From Prorocentrum cordatum (lineage: Eukaryota; Sar; Dinophyceae; Prorocentrales; Prorocentraceae): a stretch of DNA of 64,000 nucleotides. Numbering within the stretch: position 1 is the stretch's first letter; the number at the start of each line of letters is the position of its first letter. Made by a program: the position numbers and the translations under genes. The DNA lies in assembly GCA_963575745.1 (NCBI GenBank), contig CAUYUJ010020170.1:778513-842512 (forward strand), written 5' to 3'. Below the pieces are notes generated by a model, which was not told the DNA's origin, ran no database searches, and worked only from the letters and a program-made list of their open reading frames with translations. Shown here piece after piece: positions 53,600 to 63,930 of this stretch.

Positions 53600-54333
53600 G
53601 GGAACTGGGTTTCAGTATCGTCGTAAACGATGTCATGAGCATAATGTCTCGGATGACTACCGGGATGTCCGCCTTTGTCGCCCTGTTGGCGTTTGACCCA
53701 GATGGTGAGCTCATCGAAGATGGCTGCTGCAAGCTCCTTTGACAACCTCGACACTTCCTCGTCGGACAGAAGGTTGGCGTCGCGCTTGATGACCGCGGTC
53801 TTGGCGGCGGCAAACATGTTGCGCGCAGCTGTCTGAGGGGCGCCGGCGACGCAGTCGCCGGACGCAGCCGTCCGAAGAGCGCCAGCGACACAGTCGCCAG
53901 ACGCAGCCTCGTTGAAGCTCAGGAATGCTTCGCGCGCCCCTGGATCCAGGTGCAACTCCACATGGCTACCTACTTCGTCCTCATCCTCTAGCGCGGCGTA
54001 GTCGTCCAAGGAGGCCCCGCGCAAATAGTAGTGGCACTGCGCGTGGGTGCTCTGGCGCTGGCGTTGCGTATCGAGGTGCTGGCGTGACCTGCTGCCTAGG
54101 TCGGCCGCGGCGTGCTCGACGGCAGCGGAGATCTCATGCTGGCTGTCGGCGCTCTCCAGCTCCTCCCGCTCCTGTGTCAGATCTTCTGCGACCTCGACTT
54201 CGTGCCGCGCTGCCAGCGCCGCTTGTTGGACGTGGCCGGTAAAATTGCTGCTGGTCCCCTGTGGCATGATGGGTGGGGCTGGCGGCCATCCTCGGTGGCG
54301 CTGGCGGTGTCCTCGGGGAAGTCGATGGCGCAA
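53600..54333 (-). pseudogene. Ty1/copia-like linker and RT-entry region
   Basis: Minus frame from 54333. An acidic stretch (VAEDLTQEREELESADSQHE) is followed by a duplicated Ala/Ser/Gly/Asp/Cys unit encoded by about 42-bp direct repeats (about 53822-53910). Then comes a helical segment, LSDEEVSRLSKELAAAIFDE, and LTIWVKRQ. The last resembles the entry of copia RT, before the palm. The copia-like similarity then ends near 53690, and the downstream 53.5-52.1 kb is a different, LINE-type RT. The region therefore looks chimeric. Confidence 0.45.
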
Positions 54334-54761
54334 TCGTCGAACGTTCTATCCACGTCCTGTCTTGCGTCTGTTACAGTATAGCAGCTCATCACCCAAGATA
54401 GCTGGATGATGCGAGCGAGCTTCCTCCCTATGATCGCCGATGAGCTGATGGGCGTCGAACGCGACGCCGTCGAGGTGGATCTGCCGGGCGTCGGCGGGGT
54501 TCCGAAGGGGCCGCCAGATGGCCGAGCTGCGGGCGCAGCCCAGCCAATTACCCGCATATTTCTGTCCGCGAATGAATCGTACAGCGCGAGCGTCTGGTAG
54601 CTGGAAGCATCTGCGGGGCGCAGGGCTTCGAGGACGTCTGGGCGCTGTCGTGCCTGCTCGGTGACCTGCGCGCCCTCGGTGTCCTCCCAGTGACCGAAGA
54701 TCCTGGCCCCGAAGCCTGGTGCCACGTGCTCCAGGTTGTCCTCTACGTGGTCCCAGGGCAA
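54177..54761 (-). pseudogene. Region between integrase and RT of a copia-like element
   Basis: Minus frame continuing from the integrase after a frameshift near 54750 (WDHVEDNLEHVAPGFGARIF). It is protein-like to about 54540, then Pro/Ser-rich. The position fits the spacer between integrase and RT. No catalytic motif. Confidence 0.45.
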
Positions 54762-55560
54762 GCCTGCTCGCGCCGTGCCAGTGCCTCTATCTCGTCGACG
54801 ACGGCGCCGATGAAGGCCGGGGCGTCATGCAGTCTGCTGACCATCTCGGCTCGGCGGTACTTCACCGCCACCTTGCCTTGAGCCGGGCTCGCAGACGTGG
54901 CTGTCCCGAGGCCCGCCCAGCCTGGCGCGTCCACTCCAACTGGTCCCCCGCGTTGAAGTGGCCCTCCTGGGACTCGGTGGCGCGGGCCCTGAGGGCGCGG
55001 TTGACGTGTGCGATCGATGTGGCTTTTTATCGTGCATTGCAAGGAAATGTCTCGGACGCGCCGCTGCAATCGGCTGGGATGCATTTCCCCACCAGCAGGA
55101 GGCTCGGCACCGGCGACGCGATAACTGGATGCCTCACCCTGTTCGTCTGCTTCGAGTGGTGGCAGCATGGGGGGCTGCCGTCCGAAGATGACGTTGCATG
55201 GCGTCACGCCGCCCACGCGGGTGCTGCTGTTTGCCGGCGATGATGGCATGTGCTTGCATGGGGTCGAAGTTCGCCGTGATGCCTTCGCGCTCCAGCTGCT
55301 CCACCGCGGCGTGGAGTGCTTGTCGCAGCATGGCCCCGTGCCGCTCTACGAAGCGAGCGTGCTGGCGCGGGGCACGTATGTCGACCTGTACTCTTCTCTT
55401 CATCTCCTCCACGAAGTACGTTGAGGTCATCCCGCCCTCGCCGTCCACGACCAAAATCTCCATCGGGCCGAACGGCTGGATCCATGTGCGACCGACGGCG
55501 GCAAGCAGCGTTGAGTCGCGCTTGGACGTGGCCCGCAGAACGTGATGCCACCGTCAAGCG
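54743..55560 (-). pseudogene. Retroviral-type integrase core of a Ty1/copia-like element, frameshifted
   Basis: Minus strand. The frame through 55463-55134 reads PMEILVVDGEGG with an Asp at 55443-55445. Thirty-three residues later comes HARFVERHGAMLR with a Glu at 55344-55346. This matches the D-x(about 35)-E half of a DDE integrase. The frame runs upstream to about 55560 (ATSKRDSTLLAAVGRTW) before a TGA. Downstream a frameshift at about 55225-55245 moves the signal into the 55249-54743 frame, with VGGVTPCNVIFGRQP and later GKVAVKYRRAEMVSRLHD, typical of the C-terminal domain. The first catalytic Asp is not identifiable. Integrase would insert cDNA into host DNA; this copy is inactive. Confidence 0.7.
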
Positions 55561-55619
55561 CAGCAGCTTAGGTGGAGGGTCATGTGGTCCTTGTAGAACA
55601 GGGTGTCGCACTCAACAAG

Positions 55620-56605
55620 CCTGGACTCACGCAGGCGCCGAGTGCGCGGCAGCGCTCGGCGCAACTTGCCCTTAGCCTCCCGAGGGCTCGAGAGAACCTT
55701 CGCCTCTTTATCGACCTGCACCTCCTCATTGTTTGTTTCCTTCTCCAGATTCTTCACCTCCACCTTCATCACCCTGATATCCTCCCTTCTTTGTGCTGTG
55801 GAAGAACAGAGAAGAGAGGGCCGAGGGGCAACGAGGAACAGCCATGAGAGGATGATAATGCGGAGGAGGAATAACAGGAGGGGCAAGAGGAAAGGGAGGG
55901 AGGGCGAAGGGGGAGAGCGAGGAGGCGAAGGTAGGATAAGGAGAGGTAGAGGGGAAGCAGGGTGAGATAAGGAGAGGTGGAGGATAAGGAGAGGTGGGGG
56001 ATAAGGAGAGGTGGAGGGGTAGGATGAGGAGGAGAGAAAAGAAAAGGGCGAGGAGAAGACGGAGCAGGGGGAGGAGGAGGAGGAGAAGGAGGAGGATCAG
56101 CGCCGGGCGCCCCCTCTGGCGGGGGCTGGCGGGCGGCAGCGCAGCCAGCAGCCGCGCCGCCGCCGCCAGGGCCACCGCGCCGCGGCAAGGCCCGCCTGGC
56201 GGTGGTGGGGCCCGCCTTCTTCCTCCACCTCCTCATCATCTTGCTGCCTGACATCGTCCTCCTCATCATTAATGCTCCCTCTTCTCGTGCCCCCTCCAAG
56301 GACTATCAGGCGTTGCCTCCAACATATCATCTTTATTCCAGGCTTGTTGTCATCGTCGTATCATCGTCGTCGCGCTTGTCGTGATCATCATTCATTATCC
56401 GTGTCCTATTCCTCCTCGCTTTCCTCTTTCTCATTATCATCGTTGCCCTCTTCCTCATTTCCTCTTCTTCTCATCTTTAATTTGCCTACCTCGCCTTGCG
56501 GTCGCGAGGGATCTTCCCCTGCCCCAGCCAGCAACGCCGATGTCATCATCATCTTTAGTAGCATCATCAACAATCAATTATTTCACTGTGCCCCCCTTCT
56601 CCTCC

Positions 56606-56638
<33 letters not shown>

Positions 56639-57380
56639 TCCTCCTCATCCTCCCCCTCCTCCTCCTCCGCCTCCCCCTCCTCCTCTCTCTACTGCCCTTT
56701 TCTCTATAATATTATGTGCATCTCCCCCGTGAACAGATCGGTTGCGATCCTCTGTAATCACCGGGGGGCCGAGTCAAAGACTCACGGAGCTGCTAAAGAG
56801 ACACATGGCATCGCTGGAGAAGGGTCAGACCCCCAAGCCCGCAGAGAAGCCACGCCATCACCCCTCCCCCTCCTCCCTCTCCCCCTCCCCCTCCTCCTCC
56901 TCCTCCTCCTCCTTCTCCTCCTCCTCCTCCTCCTCCTCTTCCACCTTCTCATCCTCCTCCTCCTCCTCCTACTCCTCCTCCTCTTCCACCCTCTCATCCT
57001 CCTCCTCATCACTTCCATCTTCTTCCTTTCATGCTCTTACTACATCAAGCCCATTTTCGGGCGCAGCAGCGCCGCCCGCGCCTGCCCGGCGCTGCGCTGC
57101 CCTTGCAGCGCCGGCTGCAGCAGACGGCGCGAACCCTTCCCGTCCAAGAGGGAAAGGGAGGGAGGAGAAGGGGGGGGGAAGTGGCGAGGAGGAGGGGGAG
57201 GAAGGGATGGAGGAAGGGATGGAGGAAGAAGGGAGGGGGGGGAGGAGGGGATGGAGGAAGAAGGGAGGGGTCAGTCACCACCGGGAGGCCTCACGTCGCC
57301 AGGAGCGATCGCGCCTGGCGGGGGAGGCAGGGTGGGGGGCCGGGTCGGGCTCGCGCCGTTCGCTCCTCCCGCCGCCGCCG
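55620..57380. other. Low-complexity region without a recognisable gene
   Basis: GGAGAGG/AGGATAAGGAG purine DNA at 55790-56100, a short GC-rich patch, and ATCATC/CTC pyrimidine DNA at 56200-57040. A GGAAGGGAGGG purine tract covers 57160-57280. Frames of up to 497 codons are homopolymer artefacts. Confidence 0.75.
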
Positions 57381-57382
57381 CC

Positions 57383-57460
57383 ATGGTGTTTCTGAAGAAG
57401 TGCGGCGAGCCGTCGGAATCCGTCGTGGATTCTTGGAAGGCATTCTTCCATCCCTATCCT
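57383..57460 (+). CDS. Possible upstream exon of the hAT-like gene
   Basis: ATG at 57383 in a GCCGCCGCCATGG context opens MVFLKKCGEPSESVVDSWKA, a protein-like start, before the frame becomes pyrimidine-encoded Ser/Phe. It is followed by GGAAG|GCATTC, a possible GC-type donor. I could not find a join to the 57939 exon that keeps frame with an AG acceptor, so this stays tentative. Confidence 0.3.
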
Positions 57461-57938
57461 TTTTCTTTTTCTCTTCGTCCCCCCTCCTCCTCATCATTAT
57501 TTTCATCTTCCTTCTTCTCCGTGTCATTATCATCATCCTTCTCCCAGTCATCTGTCATAATTCCTCCTCGTTCTCGGGCTTTCATCGTCGTCGCTCCTTC
57601 CTGCTGTCCTCCTCCTCCTCCTCCTCCTCCTCCTCATCCTTCTCCTCCTCATCCGCATCCTCCCACTCCTTATCGCCCCCCTTCGTCGGCGCAATGCCTA
57701 TTGGATCCTCGCCGTCCAGAGCTTGGCAGTTGGCTGCATCGCGCGAGCACGGGCTGGGGGTGTCTGGCGTGCAAGGCGGCCAACAGGCGGGGTGGGTGGG
57801 GGTCAGTAAAGAAGCCCGCCCTATGGGTGTCGCATCGGGTTCCGGATATCTCCCCCCGCCCTTTTGCCCCCTGATTTGGACGGGGGAGCCTTCAGAGATA
57901 GCCTCTGTAGGGGGGGGGGGTAAGGCGCAAATATTAAA

Positions 57939-59956
57939 ATGCATTCGAGGCTTGACATCTTCGGCACGTTCACCGCCAAGCCGCACCCCTTCGTGTTCAA
58001 GCGGCGCGGATCCAATTCCAAGTCGCACCAGGCTGCTGTGCAGATGTTACTGGCCGGCAAGGCTGCGCCAGTGGCTCCATCTGTTGGCGCGTTCCAGGCT
58101 GTCTTGGCGCATTTCCAGGAGGGGAAGGCCCGGTCGTCGGCGGGGGTTCAGGACGTTGGCAAGAGGAAGAAGGTCCGCGTTATGGGTTTCTGCCTCGCCG
58201 AGGCCGTGAGGATGTCGCAGCGCGAGTTCATTGCCGGGGCGAGGAGCTTAACGATCATGCAAGACAGCCGGAAGCACAAGCTCCTCATGCGCTTCAAGGC
58301 GCCCTTTTTCTTCTCTCGATGAGGAGGGGGAGCAGGAGAGGGAGAAGGGGGGGAGGGGGAGGGGGGAGGAGAGCGGGGGGGGGGAGGACGAGGGCGAGAA
58401 AGGAGGAGGAGGAGGAAGAATAAGGGGAAGGAGGAGAAGGGGGAGGCCATCATCTCCTCCTCTGGCCGCTGCCGGCGCTTCGACCACTGGCGCCCCGGGA
58501 TCATCTTATTTCTTCCTTTAGATCCACCTCCTTAGCTCACCGCCGCCTCCTATTCCTCCTCCGCTGCCCCTTCGCCGCCGCCGCCCCCCCCCTCCTCCGC
58601 CGCCGTCTCCACCCGAGGCGGCCAACGACGACCTCGACGTCCGCGAGGGGGTGCTCGGCCACATCCAGCTCAAGCAGGGGGCAGGTGCAGATGATTTGAT
58701 GAAGGCGTCCATGCGCATCATCACCAACTTCTGCACGCCGCTGCTCGGCGCGCCGCGCAACAGGGCTCCGAGGGTGAAGGTCGACCAGGCGCTGCTCAAG
58801 GCGGTGCTGCACAAAGTCGAGCACTACGCCGCTGACGCCGCCCCGGACGAGCAGCTCGCTGGCAACTTGCTTCGCGGCAGGCCGTGCCGAGCGCCATCGG
58901 TCAAAGAGATGTGGTCGCCTCTGCCAAATCTGCGCATCGTTTCTCGGGACCGGGCACATGCTTCTCGTCGCTTGACTTCGACACCTTGGAAATCAGATGC
59001 ATTTCTTAATGATGTGATGCAGCGGATGGTTCTTGGTGATAGATCGCTCACGCACCTCATCCAGTATTCGAAGGTGTTTCAGAGTTGGTTCTCGTCGAAC
59101 GTTGCGCGCGTGCAGGAGCATTTCATTGTCAACTTGCGGATCAAAGACATGAGCATGTGCGCTTGCCGTTTTGACAGCCACTCGAAGCCGACGGGCCGCG
59201 GGGTGCTCTTCTACGAGCCGTGCTTGCTCACTGCGATGCAGATCGCGCAGGTCCGCAGAGGTAGCTCGGAGGGCGACATTGCCGCCGACTTCCTGGACTA
59301 CGTGGACGAGGAGAAGTTGCTGCAGCTGGGGATGCTTGCCGACGCTGGGGACGAGGCTTTGGCGCGCACGCGGATCTGCGATTCCGACGACTTAGACGAG
59401 GCGGAGTTGCCGAGCCACAACACGTTTTTCTTGCAGCGCATCGCCATGCTCTTCGTCGAGTCTCATTGCTACGACCTCGGGTGCACGAAGTTCGTGCACG
59501 ATGCCTTGGTGAGGAGGCCAGTGACGATCTTTGCGCGGGGCCATCCGAGGGCCATGGGCGGCCCCGGCAGCGTGGCGCCCGAGATCAAGGAGCGCTGCAG
59601 AAACCGCATGGTTGCATGGTGCCGCCTCGCTCAGGCTACTGTCAAGGCCGAATGGCCAGATTTCGAAGTGATGGCAGCCTTTGACGCTTTCAACTTGCAG
59701 ACTGTTGGGCGACACACGCTGGAGACGAAGACTGCCAACAAGGCCCACTGCGAAATGATTGCGAACACGCTTGGCCTCGACCTCCCCGCGTTGCTGAATG
59801 GGTATTCAAGCGTGCTTCCGGTCGCTTTGCAGAAGAAGAAAGCGAGCCCTGGTCTTACCAACGTCGAGGCGTGGAAGATGGCGATGTCCCATTTTAAGGA
59901 CCGCGCGGGGTTTGAAGCTTCCTCTCCTCTTCTGCCCCTTGGGGTCGTGGAGGGAT

Positions 59957-60023
<67 letters not shown>

Positions 60024-62424
60024 GCGCGGGGAAAGGGTGGGCAGGTTGGGGGGAGCAGAGAGTGAGGAGGAGGATGACAAGAACGGAGAAGGAGGAGGAA
60101 GGAGAGGGAATGGAGGAGGCATTGCCAGCCCCAGGAGACGACGCAGATCTCAGCACTTCGTGCAGCCCTTGTCCGGTATGCTGCGTGGGTCGGGTCCTCC
60201 AGCCGAGTGGAGAGATCGTTCAAGCAGTTTCAATGGGCGGTGGAGCAGCGGCGCAGTTCTTGCTCTGACGCGTTGGAGAACGATGAGATCCAACTTGTGT
60301 GCTGGGAGAAGTGCATGGACAAGTCGACGATTGCGGAGGTTGCTCAAGGAGTGTGGCAGCTATGCAAGTACGGCAACCCTCGCACCCCAGGGCCATGGGG
60401 CCGCATCGACAAGGGGGTCTCGAAGAAGAACATCAAGCGCAAGGCCGCCGCGCTGATGGACTCCGAGAAAGCTTGGGTCGAGAGGCGTCGCCGAGGAGTC
60501 GAGGACATGATGGCCCAAGCCGGGGAGGTGGCGTGTAGCCAAGCCGTCGCCAAGGTACGGCGTGAATCGGTGCGCGGCGGCGGGTGGACTGATTCCCACA
60601 GTCGCCAAGAGACCACCTTGAAACATAAGCGAATGGAGTACTTCGTGGACAGCATCATGGATGGGGCGACTTCTGTGAAAGATTTGAGCGAGGAGATGTG
60701 CCACGTCGTCCTCCAGGAGGTGGAGCGTCGATGGAAGGCGTCGCTAAGCCGCAGTGCGAAGTGGCGGCGCAATGAGGATGCGTTCGCAGGGCCGAAGCGG
60801 AGTCTCGAGGGGTTGCGCTTGTTTGTGGAGAAGGACGGGGACGTTTGCGAGGTCGACCTCGTTCGCAGCATCAGGAAGGACAACATGGCGCGAACTACGG
60901 ACCGGTCCCAAGCTGACATCTACGTGGTTGGCATGCCTGCTGCAGTGTCTCAGCGCACAGGTTGGGCGTGCGCGATGAGGGGCGGGGCCGTGTCCACGCT
61001 GGAGTTCGTGATGTCGCACGCCGAGCAGGGGGCTGCGATAGCTTGCGAGTGCGCGGCCAAGAAGCGCAGGCAGGTCTTCGCCACCGACAGCTTCATCGAG
61101 GCCCACCCGGTCGTGTACGATGTGATTCACGCGTGCTCCACCATGCAGGGCAATACTTGGACGTGGCTGAAGTCGGCCAACGACGTGAGGGACAAGAGCC
61201 TCACCTTGAAGCAGGCGGGGCGGGAGGCGGAGTTGCTGGTGCTGGTCTCGCTCAGGGAGAAGCGCGACCTCCCCGAGGAGCTCGGGATATACATTAAAAA
61301 GCATTATCCTTCTCCTCCTTCTCATCCCCCCTCCTCATCCTGCTCGTTCTCTTCTGTCTCATCCCCCTCCCCCCTTCCCGCTCTCTCCTCTCGCCCTCCT
61401 CATCCGCCCGCTCCCCCTATCATCCGTCATACTGCTCATTGGCACCCTCTGCGTCGTCACCCCTAGGGCCTCGGCACCCATGTCCAGGGGGCTGTCCAGG
61501 AAGGCCTCGCCGGGAGGGGGGGAATGGGTAGATGGATAAATGGATGGGAGGGTGGTGGACTCTTCGCCCATCTCACGAAACTAACTTTATGACCTAATTC
61601 CCTGCCTAGGCTCTGCCTAGACGGGTTCATACTCGGTGTGCTCAAAGGGCCGGGCAGTGTCAAACGCCCCGGGCGGTTCCCTCGGCATCCGCTCTGCGGT
61701 TCCCCCAGTGGCGTTCCCTCAGTATTAGCGTAGCGTTGCTCATTTCATTTTATCTTAGCCTATTTCATCTTAGCTTAGCTTAGCTTCATCTTCGCTCAGG
61801 TTTAGCTTAGCTTGCCTTCATCTTAGCTTCGCTGAGCTTTAGTGGCATAGCAGAGCACATCATAGTATGGCATAGCATAGCATAGCGTAGCAAAGCACAG
61901 CGGGGGACATCATATCATAGCAAAGCCCAGCATATCACAGTATAGCGCAGCATAGCATAGCATAGCATCGCGCAGCTCAGCACAGCACAACATAACACCG
62001 CGCAGCGTAGCATATCATATCATAGTATATCATATCAGAGCGCAGCTGCACATAGCATAGCATAGCACAGCGCAGCATTACTTTGGTTGCACAGCTTAGC
62101 ATAACATAGCATATCATATCATATCATAACATATCCCAGCACAGCTCAACATATCATAGCATAGCATATCATAGCACCGCACACCATAACATGACATAAC
62201 ATATCATATCATACCATAGCACCATAGCAACGAATGCTGCTTTCCTAGGGTTCCAACTTCTAGGTAGCGTCGCACTGGGGCAATCTGCTTCCACGTTAAT
62301 ACCGCTCTGTCTTCTCCCCGAGGAATTCAAGAAGGTCAAGTACGTGCTCACGGAGAGGGGGGCGAGGGCGTGGCTGACTGTCGTGGACCGGAAGCGGTCC
62401 ATTAGCGGTTTCTGTGGCTTCTAG
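57939..62424 (+). CDS. hAT-like transposase-family protein, four-exon model
   Basis: Four protein-like open segments join in frame: 57939-58298 (120 codons), 58618-59916 (433), 60135-61277 (381) and 62323-62424 (33 plus TAG), 967 codons in all. Exon 2 has HYAADAAPDEQLAG followed by VSRDRAHASRRL, which resembles the second acidic site and the following Cys/His block of hAT transposases. Exon 3 begins with YAAWVGSSSRVERSFKQFQW and RRSSCSDALENDEIQL, which resembles the hAT dimerisation layout (SSxxERxFS...). Composition is uniform and no stops interrupt the exons, unlike the other elements in the window. I believe this family is repeated in dinoflagellates, but the name hAT-like is inference. 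It could be an active transposase, a domesticated one, or a lineage-specific protein. The ATG at 57939 may not be the true start. Confidence 0.6.
58299..58617 (+). other. Inferred intron 1 (GC...AG, 319 bp)
   Basis: AAG|GCGCCC at the donor and CCCGAG|GCGGCC at the acceptor; AGGCG is shared by both ends. Joining restores frame (RFK then AANDDLDV). The content is a purine tract followed by a CCT/CCG tract. The exon frame would otherwise stop at 58320. Confidence 0.6.
59917..60134 (+). other. Inferred intron 2 (GC...AG, 218 bp) containing (GA)n
   Basis: GAA|GCTTCC donor and CCCCAG|GAGACG acceptor, phase 0. Joining leads from KDRAGFE into QISALRAALVRYAAWV. The intron holds an uninterrupted (GA)n run at 59957-60020 and further purine repeats. 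Confidence 0.55.
61278..62322 (+). other. Inferred intron 3 (GA...AG, 1045 bp) with 11-bp boundary repeat
   Basis: CTCCCCGAGGA occurs at both ends (61269-61279 and 62314-62324), so the exact cut is ambiguous but the spliced product is the same. It joins RDLPE to EFKKVKYVLTERG and the terminal TAG. It contains pyrimidine tracts and the (CATAG)n array. Confidence 0.6.
61840..62230 (+). repeat. (CATAG)n pentanucleotide array within intron 3
   Basis: About 60 degenerate units of CATAG/CATAT/CACAG; complement of the (CTATG)n array at 20735-20912. It is preceded by TTAGCTTAGC units at 61755-61840. Confidence 0.93.
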
Positions 62425-63660
62425 TCGTTTCTTGTTGTTTTCTTCCTCTCTTCTTCTGCATCCTCCCCTGCGGCAACGAAGGGCCCCTCGGTTTTGTTTT
62501 TCGGCGAGGATTCGGAAGCCCAGCTCGAGGCCTTGGAGGCCCAGCTCGAGGCCTTGGAGGCCCTGGGCGAAGACGACGGAGGGGCCCTTGAAGCCTGGTG
62601 GGGCCTTCTCCTCTGCCCCCCCCCCTTCCTCCACCCGTCCTCCTCCTCCTGTCCCGCTGGGGCCACGCGGCTGCCTGTCTGCAGCGGGCTCTGGTCTGCA
62701 GGCGCCCTCGGCTGGCGCCAGCTTCGATGCAGTGATCGATCGCGGCAGGCGGTCGATGCTTGCGACGTCGGGGGGGGAGGGGGGGGGCAGGAGGAGGAGG
62801 GGGCGGAGGGGCAGGAGGAGGAGGAGGAAGAGGAGCGAAGGGAGGAGGAGAAGGAGGAGGGGAAGGAGGAGGAGGAGAGGGGCTTACGATGAGACGGGGG
62901 CTTACGATGAGACGGGGGCCAAAAGAGGCGAGGATCATGACGAGGGGGAAGGGCGCGCCCTCGCTCCCCCCCTCCACTCTCGCACGGAGCGCGCAGGGCG
63001 CGGCGGGTCGCCGGTCGCTGCGCAGCTTGCTCCGCGACCTCGTGGAAGTCGGGCTGCCTCGTGGGGCGCGGTGGCCAACAGCGATCGTCGTTGTTCGTTT
63101 GTCGTCGTCGGCCTCTCCTCCTGGGGTCCTCCCCTCATCATCCGCCCTCTTATTGTCCCCCCATCATCATTGTATGCCTCCTTCACCTCCGTCGACTCCA
63201 TTTCCCCCTCATCCCTGGGCCCCCTCCCCCCCGTCCCGCCATGCCCCGCCCCTCGCCTACTCATCGCCGCCCGTCGTTTGAGAACGACGGAGAGGGGGGG
63301 GCATATTGGGCCAGCGCGTTGGAGAAGCGGCGCCGTCTTGAGCGAGCCAAGATGCTCTGTTATTGATGTTTTCATTTTTTTTTGGGGGGGGGTCTTGATC
63401 GATTCAAGGGCGCCAGTCACCACTGAAACTCACTCAACGATGAATGGGGGCTCCTTCACTGAAGGGGCAGGGGGCCCCGGGGCCTTGACTGACTGACGAA
63501 GGGGGCCGCGCCCTTGGAGAAGATGGGGCGCCTGTCAGCCTTTGGGGGCGGGGTGGGGGCTTTTTTCTTTGTCGCCGCGACGGGGCGCCGCTGGAAAAAC
63601 TGGCGTGCGCGGGGGCCCTATGGGCCTCTATGGGGCCCTATGCGTGGTCGGGGCCATATG
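62425..63660. other. No recognisable gene; low-complexity patches
   Basis: A CCCAGCTCGAGGCCTTGGAGG unit (about 24 bp) is tandemly repeated at 62519-62565. GGA purine DNA fills 62760-62880, and a TTACGATGAGACGGGGGC unit occurs twice at 62883-62920. Open frames show no motif. Confidence 0.6.
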
Positions 63661-63669
63661 CTGCCCTAT

Positions 63670-63690
63670 GCATAGCCGTTTTGGCTCGAA
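63670..63690 (+). other. Weak dinoflagellate spliced-leader-like match
   Basis: GCATAGCCGTTTTGGCTCGAA aligns to the 22-nt dinoflagellate spliced leader core at 16 of 21 positions, including nine in a row (TTTTGGCTC). A relict leader in a retroposed cDNA is possible. With five mismatches, a chance match in 64 kb is also plausible. Confidence 0.25.
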
Positions 63691-63769
63691 TTTGAGTGCG
63701 CGCGTCGATCGACGCGCAATCCCCGGCGGCGCGGGTTTACCCCGCTGAGAGGGCGAAATGTTTCTTTTT

Positions 63770-63930
63770 TTTTGGGACATGGCGTTAGGGGGGGAAGATG
63801 AGGCGGAGGAGGAGGGGAGGGGGGGGGGGGGGATAAGGAGAAGGAGCAGGAGAAGGAGGAGAGGACGAGGACAGGAAGACAGAGGAGGAGGTCGGTGGGA
63901 GGTCGGTGGGGAAAACGGAGGAGGTAGAAA
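63770..63930 (+). repeat. GGA/GGGG purine tract
   Basis: GAGGCGGAGGAGGAGGGGAGG followed by AAGGAGAAGGAGCAGG purine DNA. Confidence 0.85.

Noticed and set aside
56381-58209. 497- and 392-codon ORFs
   Set aside because: Mostly Ser/Leu/Pro runs from pyrimidine tracts, and they overlap the better-supported 57939 exon in other frames.
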